Shown: positions 33,989 to 43,376, numbered from the stretch's first letter. The stretch is 64,000 nucleotides of DNA from Deltaproteobacteria bacterium (GCA_016875405.1 VGRJ01000001.1:1-64000), one strand, 5' to 3'. The notes: generated by a model from the letters alone, not told the origin. Translations and numbers: made by a program.

Positions 33989-35323
33989 TCACCTCGCAGC
34001 GAAGCGAGTGACGACGTCGGTCAGGACCTCAGTGCCCCAGCGAAGGCCATCGATCGGGATACGCTCGTCGTGCCCGTGGAACATGTCGGCGAAGCGCATG
34101 CCGGGCGGCAACTTCACCGGCGCGAAGCCGTACCAGCGGGCGCCGAGGCGGGTGAACGACTTCGCATCGGTGAACCCGGGGATCATGTACGGCACCGGGA
34201 TCGCGTCGGGCTCGCGCTCCGCGAGCACCTCGAGGATGCGATCGTAGAGCGGAGAGCGGACGGGCTCCGTCTCGACGGGCGGAGCCGAGCGGAGGACCTC
34301 GAGCTCGAACTCGGGGCCGAGCACCGCGCCGAGCTCGCGCAGGAAGTCGTCGTCCGTCTGTCCCGGTAGAGTGCGCCCGTCGATCTCGACCTCGGCGACT
34401 CCTGGGATCACGTTCGTCTTCTGGCCCGCGCGCACCACGGTCGGCGAGGCGGTGTTCGCGAGCATCGCGCCGAGCGCACGGCCGACACTCGGATCCGGGA
34501 GCGCCTTCAAGAGACGCGGAAGGAGACCCGGGCTCGTGAGCGCGCGGAGCAGGGGCTGAAGCGCCGCCGGCTGCGCCGACGCGATCCCCGAGAGGAAGTC
34601 GGTCACGACGCGCGTACGGTGCGGCGGGAGCCCCTTCGCGAGGCGCGCCACGCCGCTCGCGAGTTTGTAGACGGCGGAGTCGGTCCGGGGCATCGAGCCG
34701 TGGCCCGGCTCGCCGCGGACGCGCGCGCGTACCCAGCAAAATCCCTTCTCGGCGACCTGAACCGTGAAGAAGCGCTTGCCACCGAGCTCGAGGTTGAAGC
34801 CCCCACCCTCGCCGATCGCGTACTCCGCCCGCACGAGCTCCGGGTGATGGTCGCAGAGCCAACCGGACCCAAACTCGCAACCAGCCTCCTCATCGGCCAC
34901 GCCCGCGAAGATGATGTCGCGGTCGAGCCGCACCCCCTCGCGCGCGAGGCGCGTCAGCAGCGCGACGGACATCGCCGCGTGGTTCTTCATGTCGATGGCG
35001 CCGCGACCCCACAGGCACCCTTCGGCGACGACGCCCGAGAACGGCGGGTAGCGCCACGCCGAGGGGTCCGCTTCGACGACGTCGAGGTGCGCCGTCAGGA
35101 GAATCGGGGGCTTCGCGCCCGTGCCGCGGTGGCGCGCGACGACGTTGGCGCGGCACGGCGCGCTCTCGAGGACCACGGGCTCGAGCCCGGCCGCGGCGAG
35201 CTCGGCGGCGAGCAACGCGGCAGCCTCGCGCTCGTTTCCGGGCGGGTTCGTGGTGTCGATGCGCAGCAACCGCTGGCAGAGATCCACCGCATGATCGCAG
35301 AGCTCGGCGTCGGCATTCAGCAT
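33989..35323 (-). CDS. M20 family metallopeptidase (ArgE/DapE-like)
   Basis: The product is 444 aa from the ATG giving MLNADAELCDHAVDLCQRLL. Motifs: LLTAHLDVVE, WGRGAIDMKNHAAM, VADEEAGCEFGSGW (catalytic Glu and metal ligand), EPGHGSMPRTDSA at the dimerisation domain, and FHGHDERI with the last metal His. The family hydrolyses N-acyl amino acids or dipeptides using two zinc ions. No signal peptide, so cytosolic. It follows the signal-anchored gene by 10 bp on the same strand. Confidence 0.92.
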   Translation of the reverse strand: MLNADAELCDHAVDLCQRLLRIDTTNPPGNEREAAALLAAELAAAGLEPVVLESAPCRANVVARHRGTGAKPPILLTAHLDVVEADPSAWRYPPFSGVVAEGCLWGRGAIDMKNHAAMSVALLTRLAREGVRLDRDIIFAGVADEEAGCEFGSGWLCDHHPELVRAEYAIGEGGGFNLELGGKRFFTVQVAEKGFCWVRARVRGEPGHGSMPRTDSAVYKLASGVARLAKGLPPHRTRVVTDFLSGIASAQPAALQPLLRALTSPGLLPRLLKALPDPSVGRALGAMLANTASPTVVRAGQKTNVIPGVAEVEIDGRTLPGQTDDDFLRELGAVLGPEFELEVLRSAPPVETEPVRSPLYDRILEVLAEREPDAIPVPYMIPGFTDAKSFTRLGARWYGFAPVKLPPGMRFADMFHGHDERIPIDGLRWGTEVLTDVVTRFAAR

Positions 35324-35333
35324 GCGCGGGACG

Positions 35334-36893
35334 TTACCACGCGCCGAGGGAGACCGGCCTCGCGAGCCCGCGCCGATCGAGGCGCAGACCGCGAACATGG
35401 CCCGCGGAGTCCTCGAGCAAGAGCAGCATCGCGCGCGGTCCCCCGAAGGCCTCGAGGCGCCGAACCTCGAACCCTGCGGCCCGACCTTCAAGGAGCAGGA
35501 GCTCGCCGCGAACGCGGCCCTCTCCCTCGTCGAACGCGGCACGCAGAGCCCCCGTGCGATCGAGCCATACGACCGCGAGCGCGTCACCGACGGGCGCCGC
35601 CACGATCGAATCACCGCTCGGCAGCGAAGTCGTCCGACGGCTGCAAGCCGCGCTGTCGCAGCGAACGCGCTCGAAGGCGTCCGCGACGACCGACGTGTAG
35701 TGGAGCGCCCCATCGAAGCAGGCCGCGCGACCGCCGGGAACGAGCGCTTCGTTACGGATCGACGAGCCCGTCCCGACGAGCGCGATCGGTGAGCCCGAAG
35801 CCTCCCCGACCAGCGCGTGCGTCCCGCGCGTCGAGCATCGGGCGAGGAGCCTCCGCGGCGCGACCGCGCGCCCGATGGTGAACCGATCGGCAAGTTTAAC
35901 GCCGTCGAATCGCGCGAAGTAAATGGGAACGTCGCCGTCCCCCGCGAGCCACCAGGCGACGCCGGTCGGCCAGGCGATGGCCGTGGCGTCGGCAGGGATC
36001 TCGGTGCGGCGATTCTCCTCCGAGCGGCCCGGAGCGAGCCGGACGAGACGCCAGTGCTTGCGGTCGCCGTTGGACGCATCGTACTCGGCCTGGAGCACCA
36101 CGGCCTCTCCGCTCGCGCCGACGACTGCATCTCCTTGGCTTCCGGGGAGCGTCCAGAGCCGCGTCCCCGACGCCACGTCGACGAGCGCCGCCCCAGACTC
36201 GACCTGCACGAGCGCGAGCTCGGGGCCGTCGTCGTCCGACCACGCCGAGCGCGACTCGCCCTCGAGCCCGGCGGGCTGGGGACGGCACCCGAGCACCGGC
36301 GCGGCCGCATCACCTGCGAGGTCGAGGCGACACGCGCGTGGTCGGTCTCCCGCGAGTCGCAGGCGCACTTCACCGTCCCGCAGGAGCTCCGCGCTGCGAA
36401 CGTCGGCGATGCCCTTGACGCCCGTCAATTCTGGGAGTGACGCAGCCTCGAGCCGCGCGCTCGCGACGGCGGGGAGCGGACCGCGGTACGTGGGGCGCCC
36501 GGCGGGTAAGCCCGCGCGACGCAGCGCCTCCCACGCCGCGTCGATCCCGGCGTCGCGCGTGCGAGGGGACGCACCGAGCAAAGGGGCGAGTCGTGGGAGA
36601 CCCGCGAGCCCGGGCCGCAGCGGCGGGGCAGCGAGCGCGCGATCGAGAGCCTGAAGCTCTGTGGCGCAACGGTTCGGCCACCCCGAGGAGGCGCCCTCGG
36701 CGAGCGCGATGGATCGCATGCGCGCGCTCGGCCTCTCGCCTGAGCCGAGGCCAGGCCCGAGCACGCAGAGCTCCGCATCGACCCAGCGATCGGCGGCCTC
36801 GGCGCGCGCGCGGTCGTCGAGGACCCCTCCGGCGACGTACCACGCGGAGAGGCTCGCCACGGCCGCCATCGAGAGCGTCGCGAGCCAGCGCAT
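35334..36893 (-). CDS. Hypothetical signal-anchored protein
   Basis: The product is 519 aa beginning MRWLATLSMAAVASLSAWYVAGG, an N-terminal anchor or signal. A helical ~130-residue segment with scattered Cys is followed by ~320 residues of repeated beta strands (LRLAGDRPRACRLDLAG, VQVESGAALVDVASGTRLW, SIRNEALVPGGRAACF) that suggest a beta-propeller. No catalytic motif is seen. It lies between the M28 and M20 peptidase genes on the same strand, probably the same transcript. Confidence 0.66.
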   Translation of the reverse strand: MRWLATLSMAAVASLSAWYVAGGVLDDRARAEAADRWVDAELCVLGPGLGSGERPSARMRSIALAEGASSGWPNRCATELQALDRALAAPPLRPGLAGLPRLAPLLGASPRTRDAGIDAAWEALRRAGLPAGRPTYRGPLPAVASARLEAASLPELTGVKGIADVRSAELLRDGEVRLRLAGDRPRACRLDLAGDAAAPVLGCRPQPAGLEGESRSAWSDDDGPELALVQVESGAALVDVASGTRLWTLPGSQGDAVVGASGEAVVLQAEYDASNGDRKHWRLVRLAPGRSEENRRTEIPADATAIAWPTGVAWWLAGDGDVPIYFARFDGVKLADRFTIGRAVAPRRLLARCSTRGTHALVGEASGSPIALVGTGSSIRNEALVPGGRAACFDGALHYTSVVADAFERVRCDSAACSRRTTSLPSGDSIVAAPVGDALAVVWLDRTGALRAAFDEGEGRVRGELLLLEGRAAGFEVRRLEAFGGPRAMLLLLEDSAGHVRGLRLDRRGLARPVSLGAW

Positions 36894-36948
36894 CGAAGTC
36901 GAGAGGTAACGAGCGTCGCGAGGAGGAGGCAACAAACCGAGGGCGTTC

Positions 36949-38256
36949 TCAGCCGAGGAACGCGTCACGAAGCCCGAGCCCCACCTCGCTGAGGAGCGCG
37001 GCGGCGAGCCCGCACGCGAGGAGTCGAAGGCCTGCGCCGACGCCGGCGGCCAGGCGATGCGGCACGGTCGAGAGGGCGGCGCCGAGCGACGCGACAAACG
37101 CCGGCGCGAGCGCGAGGTGCGCGGCCGATGGCAAGGCGAGCGCCAGGAGCCAACCCGCGCCTGCGGCGACGAGCCACCCGTCGACCCCACGAGCCCGACG
37201 TCGGCGGGCCGCGGCGAGCAGCGCGGTCGACGCGAACGCGAAGAGGAAGCTCGCGGGTTCGGGCCAAGCGATCGTCACGCACGCGAAGAGATCGAACCAC
37301 ACGGCGCGGGGCCCGGCGCGGAGCGCGGCGAGCGGCTCCGGGCGGCCCGCGAGCTCACGCGTGAGCGCGAGCACGTTGTCGCCGTGGTGCTGAAGGCTCG
37401 CGCGCGACAAGTGCTCGAGGTCGTCGCTCGGGCGGTGGTAGTGCGAGGCACCGCGAATGAAGGCGAAGTTGTACCCGGGGATCCCCGCCTCACCAAACAC
37501 CGTAAGGTCGGTGTCGTTCGGCATCCGCTCGTAGACCGCCGAGAAGAGTGAGCTCGTCGCGGGTCGCTCGAGCGCCCCGATCGCGCGAACGCCGGTCCAG
37601 CCGAGGTGCTTTGTCTCGAAGAGCAGACTCGGCCCATGCGTGCCGCGCGCCTCGACGTTGACCACCGCCCCGGCCCTCGAGGACTCCTCGGCGTTCACGA
37701 CGAAGGCCTGCGCGCCCAAGAGCCCCGCTTCTTCACCATCGTCGAAGAGGACGACGACGTCGTGCTCGAGCGGCGGACTCGCGACAAGGGCTCGCGCGAC
37801 CTCGAGGAGCGTCGCGACGCCAGCCCCATCGTCGCTCGCGCCAGGCGCGGTCGGTACGGAGTCGTAGTGCGCGACGAGCACGAGGGCATCGTTCGTCGGG
37901 TAGCGCCCCCGAATCGTGACGACGACGTTCTCGACCTCGGCGCCTCGTCCGCCACGCCACGCGCTCGTGCGATCGACGCGCGGCTCGAGGCCAAGGGTCT
38001 GCAGCTCGAGCTCGATTCGACGACGCACCTCGCGGTTCGCCACGCTTCCGCGCGGGTGAGGACGCGACTCCCCGAGCACCCGCGCGAGCGTCGCGTAGGC
38101 GCGCGCCGACGAGAACTCACCGAGCGGCGCCTCGGCGGCTCGAGGCGGAGGCCCGTCCCAGCGCCACACCGTGACGAGCGACGCGACGACCACCACGACC
38201 GCCGTTACGAGGCGCGCTCGAACGGGACGCGACTCCGCGGGCGACGCGTTCGACAT
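36949..38256 (-). CDS. Membrane-bound M28 family peptidase
   Basis: The product is 435 aa. An N-terminal anchor (VTAVVVVVASLVTVW) precedes an M28 catalytic domain: VLVAHYDSVPTAPGASDDGAG (His, Asp), DDGEEAGLLGAQAF (catalytic EE), NVEARGTHGPS, and ASHYHRPSDDLEHL (last His). From ~320 there are three to four membrane helices, so this is a multi-span M28 enzyme akin to Fxna/ERMP1-type proteins with the active site outside the cytoplasm. It diverges from the HAD gene (33 bp between starts). Confidence 0.9.
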   Translation of the reverse strand: MSNASPAESRPVRARLVTAVVVVVASLVTVWRWDGPPPRAAEAPLGEFSSARAYATLARVLGESRPHPRGSVANREVRRRIELELQTLGLEPRVDRTSAWRGGRGAEVENVVVTIRGRYPTNDALVLVAHYDSVPTAPGASDDGAGVATLLEVARALVASPPLEHDVVVLFDDGEEAGLLGAQAFVVNAEESSRAGAVVNVEARGTHGPSLLFETKHLGWTGVRAIGALERPATSSLFSAVYERMPNDTDLTVFGEAGIPGYNFAFIRGASHYHRPSDDLEHLSRASLQHHGDNVLALTRELAGRPEPLAALRAGPRAVWFDLFACVTIAWPEPASFLFAFASTALLAAARRRRARGVDGWLVAAGAGWLLALALPSAAHLALAPAFVASLGAALSTVPHRLAAGVGAGLRLLACGLAAALLSEVGLGLRDAFLG

Positions 38257-38289
38257 TGTCGTCGCGAGGATACCTGCGACAATTCTGCC

Positions 38290-38937
38290 GTGCTCCCCGA
38301 AGTGCTCCGCGGTCTCATCTTCGACATGGACGGGCTCATGATCGACAGCGAGCCGGTGTGGTGGCGGGTCGAGCACGCGCTGGCGCGCGAGTTCGGCGTC
38401 GCCTGGACGGACGCGCTCGCCCTCTCGTGCATGGGAACCGGCCTGCCGAACCTCATCCGAACGATGCGCGCACACGGCCTCCCGCTCGACGAAGCGACCG
38501 GCGTCGAGCGCGTCATCGACGACTTCATCGCGAGGATCGGCGAGGTCGAGCTCCTGCCGGGGTGCGTCGAGCTCCTCGACGCGGCGCGCGAGCGGGGCAT
38601 TCGCGTCGCGCTCGCCTCCTCGTCGACACGAGGCCTCGTCGAGGCCGTCCTCGCCCAATTTCGGCTCGCGGACCGCTTTGACGCGGCGATCTCGGGAGAG
38701 GCCGTGTCACGCCCCAAGCCCGCCCCCGACATCTTCCTGCTCGCGGCCGAGCGCCTCGGCGTGGACGTGGGCGAAGCAGTGGTGCTCGAAGACTCGCGCG
38801 CGGGGGTGACCGCCGCGAGGGACGCAGGCATCGCGGTCATCGCGATCCCCGAGGGAGATCCCACGCCCTTCGTGCCGATCGCGACGCTGGTCCTCCGCGA
38901 CTTGCACGAAGCGCGTGCGAGGCTTGGGCTCGGCTGA
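38290..38937 (+). CDS. HAD superfamily phosphatase / beta-phosphoglucomutase-like
   Basis: The product is 215 aa from GTG. Motif I FDMDGLMIDSEPVW (nucleophile Asp and acid/base Asp), motif II VALASSSTR, Lys of motif III in SRPKPAPDIF, motif IV VLEDSRAGVTAA. The cap is the small helical type (subfamily IA). It may act on sugar phosphates; specificity cannot be read. The M50 gene follows 22 bp downstream. Confidence 0.92.
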   Translation: MLPEVLRGLIFDMDGLMIDSEPVWWRVEHALAREFGVAWTDALALSCMGTGLPNLIRTMRAHGLPLDEATGVERVIDDFIARIGEVELLPGCVELLDAARERGIRVALASSSTRGLVEAVLAQFRLADRFDAAISGEAVSRPKPAPDIFLLAAERLGVDVGEAVVLEDSRAGVTAARDAGIAVIAIPEGDPTPFVPIATLVLRDLHEARARLGLG

Positions 38938-38959
38938 CCGCCCGGTGAGGCTCCCGACG

Positions 38960-39943
38960 ATGACGGAACGATCCCCTACGCGAACCTCCTCGCAAGACGA
39001 GCATGACGCGCCTCCACGCCGCGCCGGCGCGCGACCAGCCGTTCACCTCGCGCTGTTCGCCGCGACACTGGCCTCGTTGTTCGTAACGGGGGCGATGCAG
39101 GCGTACCCGCAGGGCGAACCTTGGAGCGTCGCTGGGCTCCTTCGCAACTTGCCGCGTGGCTGGACCTTCGCGGTCCCGATGATGGCGATCCTCCTCTGCC
39201 ACGAGTTTGGGCACTACTTCGCTGCCCGATGGCACGGAGTCCCCGCGTCGCTCCCTTACTTTATCCCGCTCCCGTTCCTGAGCCCCTTCGGAACGATGGG
39301 CGCAGTGATCTCGATGCCCGAGCGAATTCGCTCGCGCAACGCGCTCCTCGACATCGGCGCCGCGGGCCCACTCGCCGGACTCGTCGTCGCGTTGCCTGTC
39401 CTCGCGCTTGGCCTCTCGCGCTCACCGGTCGTGGTGCCGAGCGGCGGATGGGTCGAGGGCCAGTCGATCCTCTACCTCGCCATGAAGCGCGTCTTCGTCG
39501 GAGCGATCCCGCCGGGCCATGACGTGCTCCTCGATCCGACGGCGTTCGCGGGCTGGGCCGGGCTCTTCGTCACGGTGTTGAACCTCTTGCCGATCGGACA
39601 GCTTGACGGTGGTCACGTCGCCTATGCGCTCTTCGGGCCGCTCCAAGATCGCATCGCGCGCGTGCTACACGGCGCCCTCCCCTTCGTGTTCGTCTACAAC
39701 CTCGTCACCTACCGGAGCGCGGAGCCCGGCCTCGTGTGGCTGGTTTGGTTCGGGCTGCTGTTCGTCCTGACGCGTGCCACCGGCGGCAATCACCCGCCGA
39801 CCGAATCCCCCGACGAGCCGCTGAGCCCCGCCCGGCGGCTCATCGGGCTCGTCTGCCTCGCGCTCTTCGTCCTCTTGTTCATGCCGACCCCGATGCGCGA
39901 GGCGGAGCCGGCCGCGCCCCCTAGCGCTGAAACTTCGCCGTGA
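38960..39943 (+). CDS. M50 family (site-2-type) intramembrane metalloprotease
   Basis: The product is 327 aa with about six hydrophobic segments. HEFGH at 81-85 supplies the zinc ligands and catalytic Glu, and NLLPIGQLDGGH (Asp216) gives the third ligand. The spacing and GPLAGL turn fit the M50B/EcsP-like group. There is no PDZ domain. It may cleave anti-sigma or other membrane proteins; no substrate is adjacent. Its last 23 nt overlap the convergent coaD gene. Confidence 0.9.
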   Translation: MTERSPTRTSSQDEHDAPPRRAGARPAVHLALFAATLASLFVTGAMQAYPQGEPWSVAGLLRNLPRGWTFAVPMMAILLCHEFGHYFAARWHGVPASLPYFIPLPFLSPFGTMGAVISMPERIRSRNALLDIGAAGPLAGLVVALPVLALGLSRSPVVVPSGGWVEGQSILYLAMKRVFVGAIPPGHDVLLDPTAFAGWAGLFVTVLNLLPIGQLDGGHVAYALFGPLQDRIARVLHGALPFVFVYNLVTYRSAEPGLVWLVWFGLLFVLTRATGGNHPPTESPDEPLSPARRLIGLVCLALFVLLFMPTPMREAEPAAPPSAETSP

Positions 39944-40406
39944 GCGCGGGGACCACGTTCGCGGGGACGTAGCGGCTGACGTTCCCGCCGTGGCTCGCGA
40001 TCTCGCGTATGAGCGACGCCGTCACGAAGCCGAATTTGCTCGCGGTGGGGAGGAACACCGTCTCGACGTCGGGCGCCATGTCGGCGTTCGCCTGCGCGAT
40101 CTGCAGCTCGTACTCGAAATCCATCGAGTGCCTGAGCCCACGGATCAAGATGTGGGCGCCGACGTCCTTGCAGAAGTCGATGAGCAGCCCTCCGAACGAG
40201 GTGACCTCGATGTTCGGAAGCGACGTGGCAGCTCCGCGGAGCATGCCGAGCCGCTCGTCGACCGAGAAGAGCGGTGCGCGGGTCGGATGAACCCCCACGG
40301 CGACGACGACGCGATCGAAGAGCCGCGCCGCGCGCTGCATGAGATCCACGTGGCCGAGCGTCACCGGATCGAAGCTGCCGGCGTAGACCGCGAGCCGCGG
40401 GCTCAT
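39921..40406 (-). CDS. coaD: Phosphopantetheine adenylyltransferase
   Basis: The product is 161 aa, normal for CoaD. It has AGSFDPVTLGHVDLMQRA (TxGH nucleotide-binding motif), RGLRHSMDFEYELQIAQ (substrate-binding Arg) and VTASLIREIASHGG at the adenylylation loop. It transfers AMP from ATP to 4'-phosphopantetheine in coenzyme A synthesis. Its ATG overlaps the stop of the aspartyl-protease-like lipoprotein gene, making it the last gene of a three-gene operon. Confidence 0.97.
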   Translation of the reverse strand: MSPRLAVYAGSFDPVTLGHVDLMQRAARLFDRVVVAVGVHPTRAPLFSVDERLGMLRGAATSLPNIEVTSFGGLLIDFCKDVGAHILIRGLRHSMDFEYELQIAQANADMAPDVETVFLPTASKFGFVTASLIREIASHGGNVSRYVPANVVPALTAKFQR

Positions 40407-41749
40407 CGCGGAGCTCCGACGCCCGGCGCGGGGACCGCCTCGGCGCCCGGGTCGACCATGCCGGCCTCGTTCTCGTAGACCGGAGGCGGAGGCACCGGCG
40501 GCGACTGCTCGAGCCACATCACGCGGCCGCCCTCTCCGAGCGTCACGCGGAACGCGCCGAGGAGCGTCGAACCGACCGCACCGTCGAGGTCGACCTCGAG
40601 CTCGCGTTCGAGCTTCTCGAGGGTAGAGCTCGACACCGCCGTCACCGACGCGAGCGCAAAGCTCCCGAGCTTCAGGACCGAGACCTTGCCCTGACGGACG
40701 TCCGTACCGGCACCCTCGGGACGAGCGAGCGTCGTCGGGTCGACGCCCGCTTTCTTCCAGCCTGCCACGTCGAGCGCAAGCGGGTAGCCCATGCTCGAGT
40801 CGACGAGGACCGACGTCGCAGCCTCACCATCTCCGAGCGCGCCACCGACCACCATTCCGCCGCCGCGCAGGTACGCGACGTCGAGGCGACTCGCGAGCGG
40901 CGGTGCGGGCGGTGCGAACGCTCGGGCGACGAATTGACGACCTCGAAAGTCGAGCGTCGCGTTCAGGTGGCGGAGCAAATTCGCGCCGAGGAGCGCCTTG
41001 ATCGGACCGCCGAGCTGCTGCGAGAGCCCGGTGAGGTCCTGGGCGAGCGCGGGTACGTCGCGGACCTCGAGCTTGCGACCGAAGCGCATCGAGATCCAGC
41101 TGGGCTTTGCGCTCGAGCTCGAGCCGGAGTCGAGCATCACCTCGGCTGTTCCCGTCGCCACGAGGGCGAGCACCGGCTCGCCGTTGATCTCGACGGGCAC
41201 CACGTAGAGAGGCGCCGCGCCCGGGGCGATGCGCGACATCTCGACCGACACCACCGAGCCCTCGCTCGACGAGATGTCGAAGGGCTTTCGCCCGACCCCG
41301 CCGTGGGCGAGCGCGCTGATCGACTTGGCCCATCCGTCGTCGACGTCGGGATCCGTGAGCAGTTGGTCGAGCTCCTCCGCCGCCTTCTCGACGTCGCCTC
41401 GGTACCAGTGCGCGCGCCCTCGCAGCGACGCGGCGGCTGAGCCGCGGACCCCTCGCAAGAGGCGCAGGACCTCGTCATACTCGAGCTTCCCGAGCGCGAT
41501 CTTCGCGGCCACGACCTTGACGTCCGGGTCCTCGGGGACGAGGTCGAGCGCTTGCCTCACCGAGTCGTTGGCCTGCTCGAGCGCGACCTGACGGTACTCG
41601 GCGAGCGCGCGCTGAAACCACTTCTCCGCCTTCTCGGGGCGCTCCGAGTGCGGGGCCTGCGGCGCCGGGCACCCCGTGAGCGTCAAGCCTAGGGCGAGCG
41701 CGAACACGCGCGGAAAGAGAGGGACCGTGGAGCGGAGGCGCGTCTTCAT
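40403..41749 (-). CDS. Lipoprotein with TPR region and retropepsin-like aspartyl protease fold
   Basis: The product is 448 aa. The signal is ALALGLTLTGC (Cys27). Residues ~38-150 contain TPR-like helices (KAEKWFQRALAEYRQVAL, DVEKAAEELDQLL). From ~165 a retropepsin-like lobe appears: VPVEINGEPVLALVATGTAE, VMLDSGSSSS with DSG in place of DTG, and GGPIKALLGANLLRHLNATL. A second half-lobe follows (TSVLVDSSMGYPLALD, AVGSTLLGAFRVTL). Activity is uncertain. Its ATG overlaps the stop of the DnaQ-WYL gene, and it overlaps coaD, each by 4 nt. Confidence 0.78.
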   Translation of the reverse strand: MKTRLRSTVPLFPRVFALALGLTLTGCPAPQAPHSERPEKAEKWFQRALAEYRQVALEQANDSVRQALDLVPEDPDVKVVAAKIALGKLEYDEVLRLLRGVRGSAAASLRGRAHWYRGDVEKAAEELDQLLTDPDVDDGWAKSISALAHGGVGRKPFDISSSEGSVVSVEMSRIAPGAAPLYVVPVEINGEPVLALVATGTAEVMLDSGSSSSAKPSWISMRFGRKLEVRDVPALAQDLTGLSQQLGGPIKALLGANLLRHLNATLDFRGRQFVARAFAPPAPPLASRLDVAYLRGGGMVVGGALGDGEAATSVLVDSSMGYPLALDVAGWKKAGVDPTTLARPEGAGTDVRQGKVSVLKLGSFALASVTAVSSSTLEKLERELEVDLDGAVGSTLLGAFRVTLGEGGRVMWLEQSPPVPPPPVYENEAGMVDPGAEAVPAPGVGAPR

Positions 41750-42591
41750 GAGGAGCCGGGACTCGTGAGCGGCTCCAGGCTGAGGATGCGGTCGATCCTG
41801 AGCTCCCGGCGGCCGCGGGAGTGGGTCAGATACCCGATCACCATCGGTGGGTCGAGTTCCGTCCGCATGGCGGTGACGTGGAAGGGGATCTCCTGCGCCG
41901 CGCGCCCCGACGGTCGATAACGGAGCCGAAGCGAGCGGCCCGTGAGCAGCGCCTCCTCGAGCCCTGCGACCACCTCGGGCCTCGCGTGAGCCAGGCCGGT
42001 GTGTACGTGCCACAGGTCGCGAGGCGTCTTCGGCTGAAGGACCTCGTTGACCCGCGCGAACAGGCCGCGCAGCACGCGCACGTCGTTGTCGGCACGATGC
42101 GCGGCTTTGCACTCGATGCCGAGCTCGTTGGCGAGGATCGAGAGGCGATGGCTCTTGAAATTGAATGCGCGCCTCGAGAGGTGGAGCGTGTCGAGGTGAT
42201 GCGGCGCGCTCCACTCGATGCCCGCTCGCGCGAGCTCGGCCTTGAGAAACGCGACGTCGTACGAGGCGCCGTGCGCCACCAGGATCCCGCCCTCGAAGAG
42301 CGCCTTTACCCGGCCTGCGAGCTCGGCGAAGGTCGGAGCGCCCGCGAGGTCGGACTCGCCGATGCCGTGGATCGACGCGTTCCCGATTGGGCCCTCGGGG
42401 TCGCAGAAGCTCACGAGGCGCTCGACCGTCTCGCCGCCGACCACGCGCTCGATGCAGAGCTGCACCACGCGATCGCGGCGCTCGTCGAGGCCCGTCATCT
42501 CGAGATCGACGAACACGAGAGGCGCAGCCTCGAGGGGCGCGTCCCACGGCCCTCCGCGCGGGGGCTCAACGGGGCGTCGGGCGCGCGACAT
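41746..42591 (-). CDS. DnaQ-like DEDDh exonuclease fused to a WYL domain
   Basis: The product is 281 aa from the ATG giving MSRARRPVEPP; an in-frame start at 42669 is less likely. DEDDh residues: Asp29 and Glu31 (FVDLEMTGLD), Asp112 (AHGASYDVAFL), His165 and Asp170 (AAHRADNDVRV). Residues ~212-275 resemble a WYL ligand- or nucleic-acid-binding domain (RSLRLRYRPSGRAAQEIPFH, PMVIGYLTHSRGRRELRIDR). WYL normally accompanies HTH regulators or phage-defence proteins, so this pairing is notable. First gene of an overlapping operon with a lipoprotein gene and coaD. Confidence 0.83.
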   Translation of the reverse strand: MSRARRPVEPPRGGPWDAPLEAAPLVFVDLEMTGLDERRDRVVQLCIERVVGGETVERLVSFCDPEGPIGNASIHGIGESDLAGAPTFAELAGRVKALFEGGILVAHGASYDVAFLKAELARAGIEWSAPHHLDTLHLSRRAFNFKSHRLSILANELGIECKAAHRADNDVRVLRGLFARVNEVLQPKTPRDLWHVHTGLAHARPEVVAGLEEALLTGRSLRLRYRPSGRAAQEIPFHVTAMRTELDPPMVIGYLTHSRGRRELRIDRILSLEPLTSPGSS

Positions 42592-42678
42592 GGCGACAGG
42601 AGACCCGGCGTCGAGCCTCGCGACAAGGACAAGCGTGATCGCTCGACGCGAGCCGTGTGCCTCTGGCATGGTGCCGAG

Positions 42679-43296
42679 GTGGCCACGCGGCGCGCCTGTT
42701 GGTTCGTGTCCATCGCGGCTCTTGTGGCGTGCCGTGGCGTCGAGCCTCGCGGCGGAGAACCGCCGAGACAGCTCGTGAACCCACCCTCGCTCGCGCCGAC
42801 GCCAGGAGCGTCCGTCCTTCCCGCTGCCGCGTCGCCCTCGAGTCGCCCATCGCCGTCAAGCTCGAGCGCCGCGAGTACGGCGCCCGGCGGGGCTCCATCC
42901 CCTGGCGCATGCGCGGAGCCGCGTGTCGAGCTCACGTTGCCAGCGGACTCGGGCGAACTCCGTGAGAACGCCTCTCCCGAGCGAGAGAGCGCGGGGCGCG
43001 GACGAGGCCGGTCGCTCCTCGACGCGCTGCGAGCCCACCTCCCCTCGACACGTTGCTGTTTCGAGGCGTGGGCGCGGAGCGAGCCCGCTGTGGAGGGTCG
43101 CGCCCTGCTGGCCATCACCGTCGATGCACGCGGTGCGCTGCGCTCGTTGTCGCTCGATCCGGCGCGCTCGTCGTTCGGCGACGCTGCGGTCGCGACCTGT
43201 GTCAAGGCAGCGCTGGAGCAGGTGGGCTTTCCCACGTCGCCCGACGGGCGCGAGGCGACGGTCGAGTATCCGCTCCGGCTTCGCTTAATCCGCTGA
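42679..43296 (+). CDS. Lipoprotein with AgmX/PglI (TonB-like) C-terminal domain
   Basis: The product is 205 aa from GTG, giving a lipobox SIAALVAC. A Ser/Pro/Ala linker runs to ~95. The last ~100 residues match the AgmX/PglI C-terminal domain of myxobacteria: LDALRAHLPSTRCCFEAW, VEGRALLAITVDARGALRSL, AVATCVKAALEQVGFPT, VEYPLRLRLIR. AgmX and PglI act in gliding motility machinery in Myxococcus, but the domain is widespread, so function is not assigned. It diverges from the DnaQ-WYL gene. Confidence 0.82.
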   Translation: MATRRACWFVSIAALVACRGVEPRGGEPPRQLVNPPSLAPTPGASVLPAAASPSSRPSPSSSSAASTAPGGAPSPGACAEPRVELTLPADSGELRENASPERESAGRGRGRSLLDALRAHLPSTRCCFEAWARSEPAVEGRALLAITVDARGALRSLSLDPARSSFGDAAVATCVKAALEQVGFPTSPDGREATVEYPLRLRLIR

Positions 43297-43376
43297 GCGA
43301 GAGTGTCGGGCGGATCGTGCGGGTGCTGGCGACGCTTGCCGCGTCCCAAGTCAGCACCTAGCAGAGCGATCAAACA

